Shown here piece after piece: positions 1 through 7,595 of a stretch of 64,000 nt of DNA. Both the position numbers and the translations under genes were made by a program. Within the stretch, counting starts at the first letter, position 1, and every line of letters starts with the position of its first letter. The stretch is from positions 2,852,001-2,916,000 of the forward strand of contig NZ_CP126740.1 of assembly GCF_030246925.1 (NCBI RefSeq), written 5' to 3'. Under the pieces are notes generated by a model, which worked only from the letters and a program-made list of their open reading frames with translations, searched no databases and had not been told where the DNA came from. The stretch is from Microbacterium sp. zg-Y625 (lineage in GTDB: Bacteria > Actinomycetota > Actinomycetes > Actinomycetales > Microbacteriaceae).

Positions 1-470
1 GCGCCATCGCCCTGGACGCCTCCAGCACCGTCGGCACGCTCGCCGCGATGCTCGCGGCACACGCCGGACTCGTCGTTGCAACCAACTCTTACGAGAATTT
101 CACGACTGCCAATGCGAGCGATGTCAGAGCGGTGCTGATCGGCGGGGAGCTGGATGACGCCACGGGCAGCTTCGTCGGCAAGGTCGCCTGCGACGCGGCG
201 TCGTCGATGCTCTATCGGAGATTCTTCACCTCCGCCGCCGCCTTGGATCCTCGCCAGGGCAGCTCCGAGGCGTCGCTGGCAGAGAGCCAGGTCAAGCGCG
301 CCTTTGCCGAACGCAGCCAGCACGTCGTGCTCTGCGTGGATTCCTCCAAGCTCGGCGGCGTCGCAGTGTCCGCAGCCTTCCGACTGCACGAGGTGGAAGC
401 ACTCATCACGGAGCTCAGCCCAGAGGACCCGCGCTTAGACGCCTACCGCGAGGCGACCGACGTCCGCTGA
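1..470 (+). CDS. DeoR/GlpR-family transcriptional regulator, C-terminal part (5' truncated)
   Basis: The reading frame is open from base 3 and ends at TGA 468-470, so only the C-terminal 155 or so residues are present. They match the sugar-phosphate sensor half of DeoR/GlpR repressors: a segment ALDASSTVGTLA, then a GGELDDATGSFVG stretch, a VLCVDSSKLG segment and a terminal ITE motif, all usual in this fold. The N-terminal helix-turn-helix lies outside the window. The gene sits 68 bp upstream of, and in the same direction as, the rhamnulose-phosphate aldolase gene. Regulators of this family commonly control such loci and bind a phosphorylated intermediate, so a role as rhamnose-pathway repressor is likely but inferred from position. 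Confidence 0.85.
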   Translation, partial: AIALDASSTVGTLAAMLAAHAGLVVATNSYENFTTANASDVRAVLIGGELDDATGSFVGKVACDAASSMLYRRFFTSAAALDPRQGSSEASLAESQVKRAFAERSQHVVLCVDSSKLGGVAVSAAFRLHEVEALITELSPEDPRLDAYREATDVR

Positions 471-538
471 GGCCGTCGCTTGTGCTTGAAGTTATTTCTT
501 GTCAAAATCACAGAAACGAACATGAACCAGGAAGCCCT
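471..538 (+). promoter_or_regulatory. AT-rich leader and probable promoter of the rhamnose catabolic genes
   Basis: This short gap is strikingly AT-rich for the window. A possible -35 TTGTGC (480-485) and -10 CAAAAT (503-508) are 17 bp apart. A Shine-Dalgarno AGGAAG (529-534) precedes the ATG at 539. TTTC and GAAA half-sites at 495-498 and 513-516 could belong to a regulator site, but the arms are short and the operator is only suggestive. Confidence 0.4.
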
Positions 539-2575
539 ATGACGAACCCCGCAGCCGCAGACCTCATCGCCCGCAGCAACCGCCTCGGCGCCGACCCGAA
601 GAACACCAACTACGCCGGGGGCAACACCTCCGCCAAGGGCACCGAGACCGACCCGGTGACGGGCGAGCCGGTCGAGCTGCTGTGGGTCAAGGGCTCCGGC
701 GGCGACCTCGGCACCCTCACCGAGAAGGGCCTGGCCGTGCTGCGCCTGGACCGCATGCGGGCACTCGTGAACGTCTACCCTGGCGTCGACCGCGAAGACG
801 AGATGGTCGCGGCCTTCGACTACTGCCTGCACGGCAAGGGCGGCGCCGCCCCGTCGATCGACACCGCCATGCACGGCCTGGTGGATGCCGCGCACGTCGA
901 CCACCTGCACCCGGACTCGGGCATCGCGATCGCGACCGCCGCCGACGGCGAGAAGCTCACCTCCGAGATCTTCGGCGACAAGGTCGTCTGGGTGCCGTGG
1001 CGGCGCCCCGGCTTCCAGCTGGGCCTGGACATCGCCGAGATCAAGGCGCAGAACCCGCAGGCGATCGGCTGCATCCTCGGCGGCCACGGCATCACCGCGT
1101 GGGGCGACACGTCGGAGGAATCCGAGCGCAACAGCCTGTGGGTCATCGACACCGCCGCCGCCTACATCGCCAGCAACGGCAAGGCCGACCCGTTCGGCGG
1201 CGTGCGCGCCGGCTTCGAGGCGCTGCCCGAGGCCGAGCGGCGCGCCCGCGCTGCCGCCCTCGCGCCGACGATCCGCGGCATGGCATCCACCGACAAGCCC
1301 ATGGTCGGCCACTACACCGACAGCGACGTGGTGCTGGACTTCCTCGCCTCCGAGAAGGCGCCCTACCTTGCAGGTCTCGGCACGAGCTGCCCCGACCATT
1401 TCCTGCGCACCAAGGTCAAGCCGCTGATCCTCGACCTGCCCGCCACGGCGACGGTCGAGGAGCAGCTGGCGCGCCTGCAGGAGCTGCACGCCGAGTACCG
1501 CGCCGACTACCAGGCGTACTACGACGCGCACGCGGATGCCTCGAGCCCCGCAATCCGCGGCGCGGACCCGCTCATCGTGCTCGTCCCGGGCGTCGGCATG
1601 TTCAGCTACGGCGCGAACAAGCAGACCGCGCGCGTCGCCGGCGAGTTCTACGTCAACGCGATCAACGTCATGCGCGGCGCCGAGGCGCTGTCGACCTACT
1701 CCCCCATCTCGGATGCCGAGAAGTTCCGCATCGAGTACTGGGCGCTGGAAGAGGCGAAGCTGCAGCGGATGCCGAAGCCCAAGACCCACCAGGGCCGCAT
1801 CGCGTTCGTGACGGGCGCGGCATCCGGCATCGGCAAGGCCATCGCGACCCGCCTGGCGGCCGAGGGCGCGTGCGTCGTCGTGGCCGACCTCGACCTCGAG
1901 AAGGCGCAGGCCGCGGCCGCCGAGCTCGGCAACGCCGACGTGGCGATCGGGGTCGCGGCGAACGTGGCGGATGCCGCGGGCGTGCAGGCCGCCATCGACG
2001 CGACCGTGCTCGCCTTCGGCGGCGTCGACCTCGTCGTGAACAACGCCGGGCTGTCGCTGTCGAAGCCGCTGCTGGAGACCACCGAGAAGGACTGGGACCT
2101 GCAGCACGACGTCATGGCCAAGGGCTCGTTCCTCGTCGCGAAGGCCGCCGCGAAGGCGCTCGTCGAGCAGAAGATGGGCGGCGACGTCATCTACATCTCG
2201 TCGAAGAACTCCGTCTTCGCCGGCCCCAACAACATCGCGTACTCGGCGACCAAGGCCGACCAGGCGCACCAGGTGCGGCTGCTTGCGGTCGAGCTCGGCG
2301 AGCACGGGGTGCGCGTCAACGGCATCAACCCCGACGGCGTCGTTCGCGGATCGGGCATCTTCGCGTCGGGCTGGGGCGCGAACCGCGCCGCGACGTACGG
2401 CGTGAACGAGGAGGACCTCGGCCAGTTCTACGCCAACCGCACCATCCTCAAGCGCGAGGTCGTGCCCGAGAACGTCGCCGACGCGGTGTACGTGCTCACC
2501 GGGCCGGAGCTCTCGCGCACGACCGGGCTGCACATCCCCGTGGACTCCGGCGTCGCCGCCGCGTTCCTGCGATGA
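539..2575 (+). CDS. rhaD: Bifunctional rhamnulose-1-phosphate aldolase / short-chain dehydrogenase
   Basis: A fused enzyme of 678 residues. The N-terminal 400 or so residues are a class II aldolase domain with a metal-binding H-x-x-H-x-H (HVDHLH) near residue 120. The C-terminal part from about residue 418 is a short-chain dehydrogenase with TGAASGIG, NNAG and a catalytic YSATK near residue 568. Family knowledge: such fusions cleave rhamnulose-1-phosphate to dihydroxyacetone phosphate and lactaldehyde, and the dehydrogenase part oxidises lactaldehyde. The ATG at 539 is preferred over an in-frame one at 482 because AGGAAG lies 4 bp before it and the upstream residues are not family-like. It overlaps the rhamnulokinase start by ATGA, so the two are translationally coupled. 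The assignment to rhamnose rather than another deoxysugar rests on that neighbour. Confidence 0.9.
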   Translation: MTNPAAADLIARSNRLGADPKNTNYAGGNTSAKGTETDPVTGEPVELLWVKGSGGDLGTLTEKGLAVLRLDRMRALVNVYPGVDREDEMVAAFDYCLHGKGGAAPSIDTAMHGLVDAAHVDHLHPDSGIAIATAADGEKLTSEIFGDKVVWVPWRRPGFQLGLDIAEIKAQNPQAIGCILGGHGITAWGDTSEESERNSLWVIDTAAAYIASNGKADPFGGVRAGFEALPEAERRARAAALAPTIRGMASTDKPMVGHYTDSDVVLDFLASEKAPYLAGLGTSCPDHFLRTKVKPLILDLPATATVEEQLARLQELHAEYRADYQAYYDAHADASSPAIRGADPLIVLVPGVGMFSYGANKQTARVAGEFYVNAINVMRGAEALSTYSPISDAEKFRIEYWALEEAKLQRMPKPKTHQGRIAFVTGAASGIGKAIATRLAAEGACVVVADLDLEKAQAAAAELGNADVAIGVAANVADAAGVQAAIDATVLAFGGVDLVVNNAGLSLSKPLLETTEKDWDLQHDVMAKGSFLVAKAAAKALVEQKMGGDVIYISSKNSVFAGPNNIAYSATKADQAHQVRLLAVELGEHGVRVNGINPDGVVRGSGIFASGWGANRAATYGVNEEDLGQFYANRTILKREVVPENVADAVYVLTGPELSRTTGLHIPVDSGVAAAFLR

Positions 2576-4029
2576 GCGCGGGTGCAGCGGGCGGGTCCGT
2601 CGTCTCGGGCGGGTCCGTCGCGGCGATCGACCTGGGCGCGACGAGCGGCCGGGTGATCGTCGGGCACGTCGGTCCCGACACGCTCGAGGCGACGACCGTG
2701 GGCCGCTTCGCCAACGACCCGATCGCCACGCCCGACGGGCTGCACTGGAATCTGCTCGGACTGTACAGCGCCGCCCTCGCCGGGCTGCGTGACGCGCTGC
2801 GTGCGGCGCCCGACGTCGCCAGCATCGGCGTGGACTCGTGGGCCGTGGACTACGGGCTGCTGCGCGACGGGCGGCTGCTGGGCGCGCCGTTCCACTACCG
2901 CGATGCGCGCACCGAGCGCGGCGTCGCGGCGGTGCACGAGCGGATGCCGCACGCGGAGCTCTACCGCCGCAACGGGCTGCAGTTCCTGCCGTTCAACACG
3001 CTGTACCAGCTGGCCGCGGAGCCGACGGAGCTCCTCGGCTTCGCCGATACGGCACTGCTCGTGCCCGACCTCATCGGCTACTGGCTCACCGGCCAGGCGC
3101 GCACCGAGGTCACGAACGCCTCGACGACCGGCCTGCTGCGGGCCGGCACAGCGGACTGGGACGACGAGCTTCTCGGCGCCCTGGGCCTTCCCCGCGGCAT
3201 CCTCCCCTCCCTCATCGCGCCCGGCGAGCGCCTGGGCGCGCTGCTGCCCGGGGTCGCCGCGTCGCTCGGCGCCGAATCGGGCGTGTCCGTCACTGCGGTG
3301 GGGTCGCACGACACCGCCTCAGCGGTCGTCGCGGTGCCGATGCGGTCGGAGTCCGCGGCCTACATCTCCTGCGGCACGTGGGGGCTCGTCGGCGTCGAGG
3401 TGGAGCGGCCGGTGCTCACGGACGAGGCGTTCGCTGCGAACTTCACCAACGAGGGCGGCGTGGACGGTCGGGTGCGGCTGCTGCACAACGTGATGGGCCT
3501 GTGGGTGCTGAGCGAGACGGTGCGCGGCTGGGAGCGCGAGGGGCACGCGATCGACCTGCCGACGCTCTTGGATTCCGCGGCCGCAGTGGATGCCGCCTCG
3601 GTGCCGGTCTTCGACGTCGACGACCCGCGGTTCCTTCCGCCGGGCGACATGCCCGCGCGCATCGACCAGTGGTGCGCGGAGCACGGCCTGGCCGCGCCGC
3701 GGACGCGTGCCGAGTACGCCCGGTCGATCGTGGAGTCCCTCGCGCAGGCGTTCGCCGACACCGCCCGGCTCGCGGGCCGCATCGGCGGGGTGGACGTGGA
3801 GACGATCCACATCGTCGGCGGCGGGTCACTGAACCGCCTGCTGTGCCAGCGCACCGCCGATCGGGCGGGGCTGCCGGTGCTCGCGGGTCCGGTCGAGGCG
3901 ACCGCGCTCGGCAACCTGCTGGTGCAGGGTCGCGCCGCCGGCTTCGTCTCCGGCTCCCTGGAGTCGCTCCGGGATCTCGTCGCGCGTACGCACGCCCCGA
4001 CCCGGTACGCCCCCCGCGCCGCCGAGTGA
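2572..4029 (+). CDS. rhaB: Rhamnulokinase
   Basis: A 485-residue FGGY-type sugar kinase. It has the N-terminal phosphate loop AIDLGATSGRV (about residues 18-28), the substrate segment GVDSWAVDYGLL, GSHDTASAV and the C-terminal adenosine motif VGGGSLN. It phosphorylates L-rhamnulose to the substrate of the upstream aldolase. The start overlaps the aldolase stop (ATGA, 2572-2575). The C-terminus is unusual: the last codons GCC GAG TGA lie inside the first unit of a 20-bp-period repeat array, so the protein ends in Ala-Ala-Glu and its stop codon belongs to the repeat. Confidence 0.92.
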   Translation: MSAGAAGGSVVSGGSVAAIDLGATSGRVIVGHVGPDTLEATTVGRFANDPIATPDGLHWNLLGLYSAALAGLRDALRAAPDVASIGVDSWAVDYGLLRDGRLLGAPFHYRDARTERGVAAVHERMPHAELYRRNGLQFLPFNTLYQLAAEPTELLGFADTALLVPDLIGYWLTGQARTEVTNASTTGLLRAGTADWDDELLGALGLPRGILPSLIAPGERLGALLPGVAASLGAESGVSVTAVGSHDTASAVVAVPMRSESAAYISCGTWGLVGVEVERPVLTDEAFAANFTNEGGVDGRVRLLHNVMGLWVLSETVRGWEREGHAIDLPTLLDSAAAVDAASVPVFDVDDPRFLPPGDMPARIDQWCAEHGLAAPRTRAEYARSIVESLAQAFADTARLAGRIGGVDVETIHIVGGGSLNRLLCQRTADRAGLPVLAGPVEATALGNLLVQGRAAGFVSGSLESLRDLVARTHAPTRYAPRAAE

Positions 4030-4098
4030 GTATTCTCGGCGTCGAGTGAGTATTGGCGTCGCCGAGTGAGTATTCGAGGCGCCGAGTGAGTATTCGAG
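4021..4098 (+). repeat. GAGTGAGTATTC array, 4 direct copies at 20-bp spacing
   Basis: Cores at 4024-4035, 4044-4055 (last base G), 4064-4075 and 4084-4095, exactly 20 bp apart. The flanking 8 bp vary but are GC-rich. The first copy contains the rhaB stop codon. The last copy runs directly into the GAGGAG ribosome-binding site (4096-4101) of the next gene. The array therefore fills the whole intercistronic gap between rhaB and the serine hydrolase gene. Confidence 0.95.
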
Positions 4099-4108
4099 GA
4101 GATCACGG

Positions 4109-5086
4109 ATGACCGGGTACGGTGCCGCATTCGACTGGGTGCGGCGGCATGTCGAGGCGGAACGCCTGCCATCCGCCGTTCTGGGCATCGCTACGGCCGA
4201 CGGCGTCGTCGCGCTGGATGCGTTCGGAGCCACGCACGGCCGCACAGCGCGGGTGGACGACCCCTACCGACTGTTCTCGATCACCAAGGTCCTCACCGGC
4301 CTCACGGCCGCGCGGGCGATCGAACGCGGCCTGCTCACCGCGGAGACACCGCTCTCGGCGGCCGTGCCCGACTTCGGAGCCGATCGCGACGACGTCGTGC
4401 GTCTGCGTCACCTGGTGAGCCACACGTCCGGCATCCCGGAGCCTGCCCTCGACAGCGCGGTGCCGCTGCGGCAGGCACTGCTCGAACCCGGTCGCGATTT
4501 CGCCGCCGGCACCGCCTCGCGGTACTCCACCATCGCGTTCGAGGGGATCGCGGCGCTCGTGGCGCACGCCACGGGGCGCACCTGGGACGCCGATGTGGCG
4601 GACTGGACCCGCGCGGTCGGTGCCGGTGGGCTGACGCTGGACGAAGCGGCCGACCCGCACACGGTGGTCGACGGCCCCGAGCTCGGATTCGACGCGGCGG
4701 CGTTCGCCGGCCAGCGCAATCCGGGTGCGGGCATGATCGGCACCGCGGCCGACCTGCTCGCCGTCGGGGCGGCGCTGCTGCGCAACGGCGGCGAGATCGT
4801 GCGGCCCTCGACGCTGGCGATGATGCGGCGACCGCTCACCGGCGGCATCCCGAGGCTCGAACCGTATCCCGCCGAGCGAGGGCAGGACTGGGGCTTCACC
4901 TGGAACCTGCGCACGCGAGCGCCCGGGCTCATCGATCAGGACGTGTACGGCCACGGGGGCTGGGCGGGCACCGAGTTCTGGATCCATCCGACCGCGGGTG
5001 TGGCCTATGTGCTGCTCACCAACCTGGTGCAGCGGCCAGGGGTGGATGCGGACGAGCTCGACAACGCGGTCGTCGCCGCGCGCTGA
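4109..5086 (+). CDS. Serine hydrolase of the beta-lactamase / penicillin-binding-protein-like family
   Basis: A 325-residue protein with the S-x-x-K catalytic motif SITK at residues 57-60, a second-motif Tyr-Ser at about 139-140, and a C-terminal HGGW in place of the KTG box. This is the pattern of class C beta-lactamase-like esterases and D-amino-peptidases. No signal peptide is seen, so a cytoplasmic esterase or peptidase role is more likely than true beta-lactamase activity. The substrate cannot be told from sequence. The start is supported by GAGGAG seven bases upstream, at the edge of the repeat array. It follows rhaB by 79 bp and may be cotranscribed with it. Confidence 0.85.
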   Translation: MTGYGAAFDWVRRHVEAERLPSAVLGIATADGVVALDAFGATHGRTARVDDPYRLFSITKVLTGLTAARAIERGLLTAETPLSAAVPDFGADRDDVVRLRHLVSHTSGIPEPALDSAVPLRQALLEPGRDFAAGTASRYSTIAFEGIAALVAHATGRTWDADVADWTRAVGAGGLTLDEAADPHTVVDGPELGFDAAAFAGQRNPGAGMIGTAADLLAVGAALLRNGGEIVRPSTLAMMRRPLTGGIPRLEPYPAERGQDWGFTWNLRTRAPGLIDQDVYGHGGWAGTEFWIHPTAGVAYVLLTNLVQRPGVDADELDNAVVAAR

Positions 5087-5144
5087 GCCGCCGGCGGTGC
5101 GCTCGGCCCATATCACAGTGACCGGCAGAGCGCTACCATCCGGT

Positions 5145-5444
5145 ATGAACAGTCAGCTCAAACTCGCGCTGTCGGTTGCCGGGTACCTCCTCGGCGCCGC
5201 CGCCGGGATCGCCGGCATCGTCGTCGGCGCGATGCAGTCCGAACCGGGCTACATCGTCATCGGCGTCGCTTTCCTGTTGGCGGTCGTCGTCGCGTTCATC
5301 GCCGGTGCGACGGCGACGCCCCAGGGGTCGTTGTCCGGCCCGAAGTTCGGCGGCAAGTTCACCCCGCCGGACTGGGCGTGGTGGGTCGCGGCCGGGATCG
5401 TCGTGGTCGGCATGGTGATCGGAGGCATCCTTCTGGCCATGTGA
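5145..5444 (+). CDS. Small integral membrane protein, function unknown
   Basis: A 99-residue protein with three hydrophobic segments at about residues 7-27, 33-53 and 78-98. A short polar loop rich in Gly, Pro and Lys (GPKFGGKFTPPDW) lies between the second and third. No recognised enzymatic motif. A -10-like TACCAT (5134-5139) ends 5 bp before the ATG, so the transcript is probably leaderless. This also supports the start. The next gene begins about 50 bp downstream and also encodes a membrane protein. Confidence 0.75.
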   Translation: MNSQLKLALSVAGYLLGAAAGIAGIVVGAMQSEPGYIVIGVAFLLAVVVAFIAGATATPQGSLSGPKFGGKFTPPDWAWWVAAGIVVVGMVIGGILLAM

Positions 5445-5497
5445 ACCCTGCCCTTGCGCACCTGGTGCGACCCGCGCGAAGTGGCGAGACTGAGCGC

Positions 5498-6358
5498 ATG
5501 GATGGCTTGCGCCGCTGGGCGCTTTGGGTCGCTGTCGCCGCGATCGTGCTCGCGGTGTTCGCCTGCATCGGCGCCGGCTTCCTGATCTCACCGCCGTCGC
5601 TGGAAGACCGCATCCTGCTGCTGCAGCAGGACCCCTCCGCCGCGCCGGGTGAGCTCGACCAGGACGATATCGCCGATCTCAGCGCCGACGACTTCGGCGA
5701 GAGCGCCGACGATCCGCCCGGCCTGGCGATCCCCTATCTGGCCCTGCCACTGGGCCTGCTGCTGATCATCGTGGCACTCATGGCCTTGCCGCTGATCATC
5801 GGCAACCGCCGGGTGCCGCTCGTCGGCGGCATCGTGAGCATCGTAGGCGGGCTCGCCGCGGTGATCGGCGGCATCGTGATGACCATCGTTGCCATCGCCG
5901 CGCTGTTGACCATGGTGTCACTGTTCCTCGCGGCGCCCTGGGGAACCCTGGCGTACCTCGCGATCTTCGGCTTCTTCGACGTGGGGACATCGGCCGCCCT
6001 GCTCGGGCTCATCCTGGTGCTGCAGCTCGCGGCCATCGTCTTCCTGCTCGTCGCCCAGCAGCGGATCCTCGGCAACAAGCGGCTCGTCTTCTGGCTGCTG
6101 CTGTCACTACTCCTGACGCTGTTGACGATGCTCCTGCACTCGATCGTGCCGGTGATTCTCGTGAGCATCACGGATGCCGTGGGGGCGATCATCCTCGCCG
6201 TCGTCGGCGTCGTGTGGGGGCTGCTTCTGCTCGTCGGCGGGGTGATCTCACTGGTCAAGCAACTGAGTCTCGGGCGACAGGGCGGCGGCCCGCTGCGGGA
6301 GCGAGAGGCCGCCGACACGACCGTCGGCTCGGTCGGCGCCACGGCGCGCGCAGGCTAG
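5498..6358 (+). CDS. Polytopic membrane protein, function unknown
   Basis: A 286-residue protein. One N-terminal membrane segment (about residues 7-30) is followed by an acidic extracytoplasmic or loop region rich in Asp (around residues 45-75). Five or six further hydrophobic segments then run to residue 270, and the C-terminal tail is short, charged and GREGG-like. No family motif was recognised. The ATG at 5498 is chosen because the region before it reads as non-family sequence. A weak -10-like GAGACT (5486-5491) lies six bases upstream. Its last four bases overlap the end of the convergent gene at 6355. Confidence 0.75.
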   Translation: MDGLRRWALWVAVAAIVLAVFACIGAGFLISPPSLEDRILLLQQDPSAAPGELDQDDIADLSADDFGESADDPPGLAIPYLALPLGLLLIIVALMALPLIIGNRRVPLVGGIVSIVGGLAAVIGGIVMTIVAIAALLTMVSLFLAAPWGTLAYLAIFGFFDVGTSAALLGLILVLQLAAIVFLLVAQQRILGNKRLVFWLLLSLLLTLLTMLLHSIVPVILVSITDAVGAIILAVVGVVWGLLLLVGGVISLVKQLSLGRQGGGPLREREAADTTVGSVGATARAG

Positions 6359-6807
6359 CCGCGCGCCGGCACCACGAGGACGATGCAGGGCGCGACCAGG
6401 ACGCACGTGATCGAGAGCACGGTGTCGCTGTCATACACCGGCACCGGCGCCGGCTCGGCGCACGTCAGGGCGGATGCCGTGACGCGCTGAGCGGGATACT
6501 CCGTCCCCCGCGTGGTGACGACGACCGCGGCAGGCTCCGGGGCGCACAGGGTGATCTGGGCCGGGTCGGGCAGGGGGATGCGGCAGCCGGCGGCGTCCAC
6601 GGTGAAACCGGGGAGCGCGGGGTCGGCGCACGGCGCGTCGGCGACGTCGTCGAAGTCCAGCGTCGGCCGTACCGTGAGCCAGCCGAATCCGCCGTCCACG
6701 CCGCGCCGCACCACGTCGGCCTCGCCGGCCGGGCGCAGCGCACCGTAGAACAGCACCAGCGCCGCGGTGACGGCGATCGCGACCAGCGCGATGATCATGA
6801 CCTTCAC
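6355..6807 (-). CDS. Small membrane-anchored protein at the end of the contractile-tail operon
   Basis: A 150-residue protein that starts with GTG overlapping the stop of the gpI-like gene by four bases (GTGA). This ties it to the tail operon. An N-terminal membrane segment spans about residues 3-25. A middle region follows with six or more cysteines in the pattern of an exported, possibly disulfide-bonded domain, and a second hydrophobic stretch runs from about 132 to 148. No homologous family was recognised. An ATG at 6798 would be an alternative start three codons in. Its conserved position suggests membrane attachment or a regulatory role for the tail structure, but that is inference. Confidence 0.65.
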   Translation of the reverse strand: MKVMIIALVAIAVTAALVLFYGALRPAGEADVVRRGVDGGFGWLTVRPTLDFDDVADAPCADPALPGFTVDAAGCRIPLPDPAQITLCAPEPAAVVVTTRGTEYPAQRVTASALTCAEPAPVPVYDSDTVLSITCVLVAPCIVLVVPARG

Positions 6808-7595
6808 GCGCCGGGTTCCTCGGCGGCGAGGGCGGGGTGCGCTGGCGGCGCAGGGTGATCGGCGGGCGCTGGCGGCTCCGCGACGGTCGTCGGGGGCAGC
6901 TCCGCGGCCGGCCCGACCGACGGGTCAGCGGACTCGGGCGTCGGGCCGGGTGCGCCCGTGAGCACGGGGGCCGGTTGGCTGCCCGGGAAGGAGGGCTCCG
7001 GCGCATGCGCCGGTCCGCCGACGGGCAGCGTGGGCGGTGCCGCGACCTCCGGCGCGCCGGCGTCGGCACTGACCGGGCCGCCCGCGAACACGATCTCGGC
7101 GGTGACATGCGCCGGCTTCTCCTGCTGCACGATCCGTCGCACAAGCACCTGATGCGCGGCGGCTGCCGCGGGCAGGGACACGACGACGTGGAACGGACGC
7201 GGGCGCCCGGCGCCATCTGTCACCTCTTCGTCGATCCGCACGCCGGCCACTCCCGTCGCCCACTCGAGCGCCTCCCGCAGCCCCTGCGCGGTGCCGCGCA
7301 GCCGGGAGAGGCGCGCCGCCGCGGCGACCACCTGCCGCAGCCGTCCGCTGCCGGCATCGAACTGACCCTGGGCGTCGTCCAGCCAGCGGTCGAGGTCGAC
7401 CCAGCGCGCCAGGAACGGCACGAACCGGTCAGGCGTCCGCTGCGGGTCGAAGTACTCCGGCAGCCGCCGGAGCGTCTCCTCGACCGGCTCGTGCAGCTGG
7501 GACATGACCTCCAGCAGACTCGCGATCGGGGTGCCCACCCCGATCGTGCGCTGGTAGACCTCCGGCAGCAGCCGGGCGATGCGGTCAGAGCGCAT
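6804..7595 (-). CDS. Phage tail protein, gpI-like baseplate component
   Basis: A 263-residue protein. The first 165 residues match the P2 gpI / contractile-tail wedge family, with LLPEVYQRT near the N-terminus, LLEVMSQLHEPVEETLRRLPEYFDP, then FLARWVDLDRWLDD and a LRGTAQGLREALEWATGV segment. These are hallmark strings of this family in actinobacterial tail clusters. The remaining 95 or so residues form a Pro/Ala-rich tail of low complexity. It overlaps the stop of the large baseplate gene by 11 bp and is followed by the small anchored protein. In contractile particles gpI-type proteins join wedge protein J in the baseplate. Confidence 0.85.
   Translation of the reverse strand: MRSDRIARLLPEVYQRTIGVGTPIASLLEVMSQLHEPVEETLRRLPEYFDPQRTPDRFVPFLARWVDLDRWLDDAQGQFDAGSGRLRQVVAAAARLSRLRGTAQGLREALEWATGVAGVRIDEEVTDGAGRPRPFHVVVSLPAAAAAHQVLVRRIVQQEKPAHVTAEIVFAGGPVSADAGAPEVAAPPTLPVGGPAHAPEPSFPGSQPAPVLTGAPGPTPESADPSVGPAAELPPTTVAEPPAPADHPAPPAHPALAAEEPGA

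Noticed and set aside
443-2533. Long open frame of 696 codons on the minus strand opposite rhaD, and an 1115-codon plus-strand frame running into rhaB
   Set aside because: High-GC shadow frames: composition is Arg/Gly/Ala-rich without domain motifs, and they run antisense or out of frame to clear enzymes.
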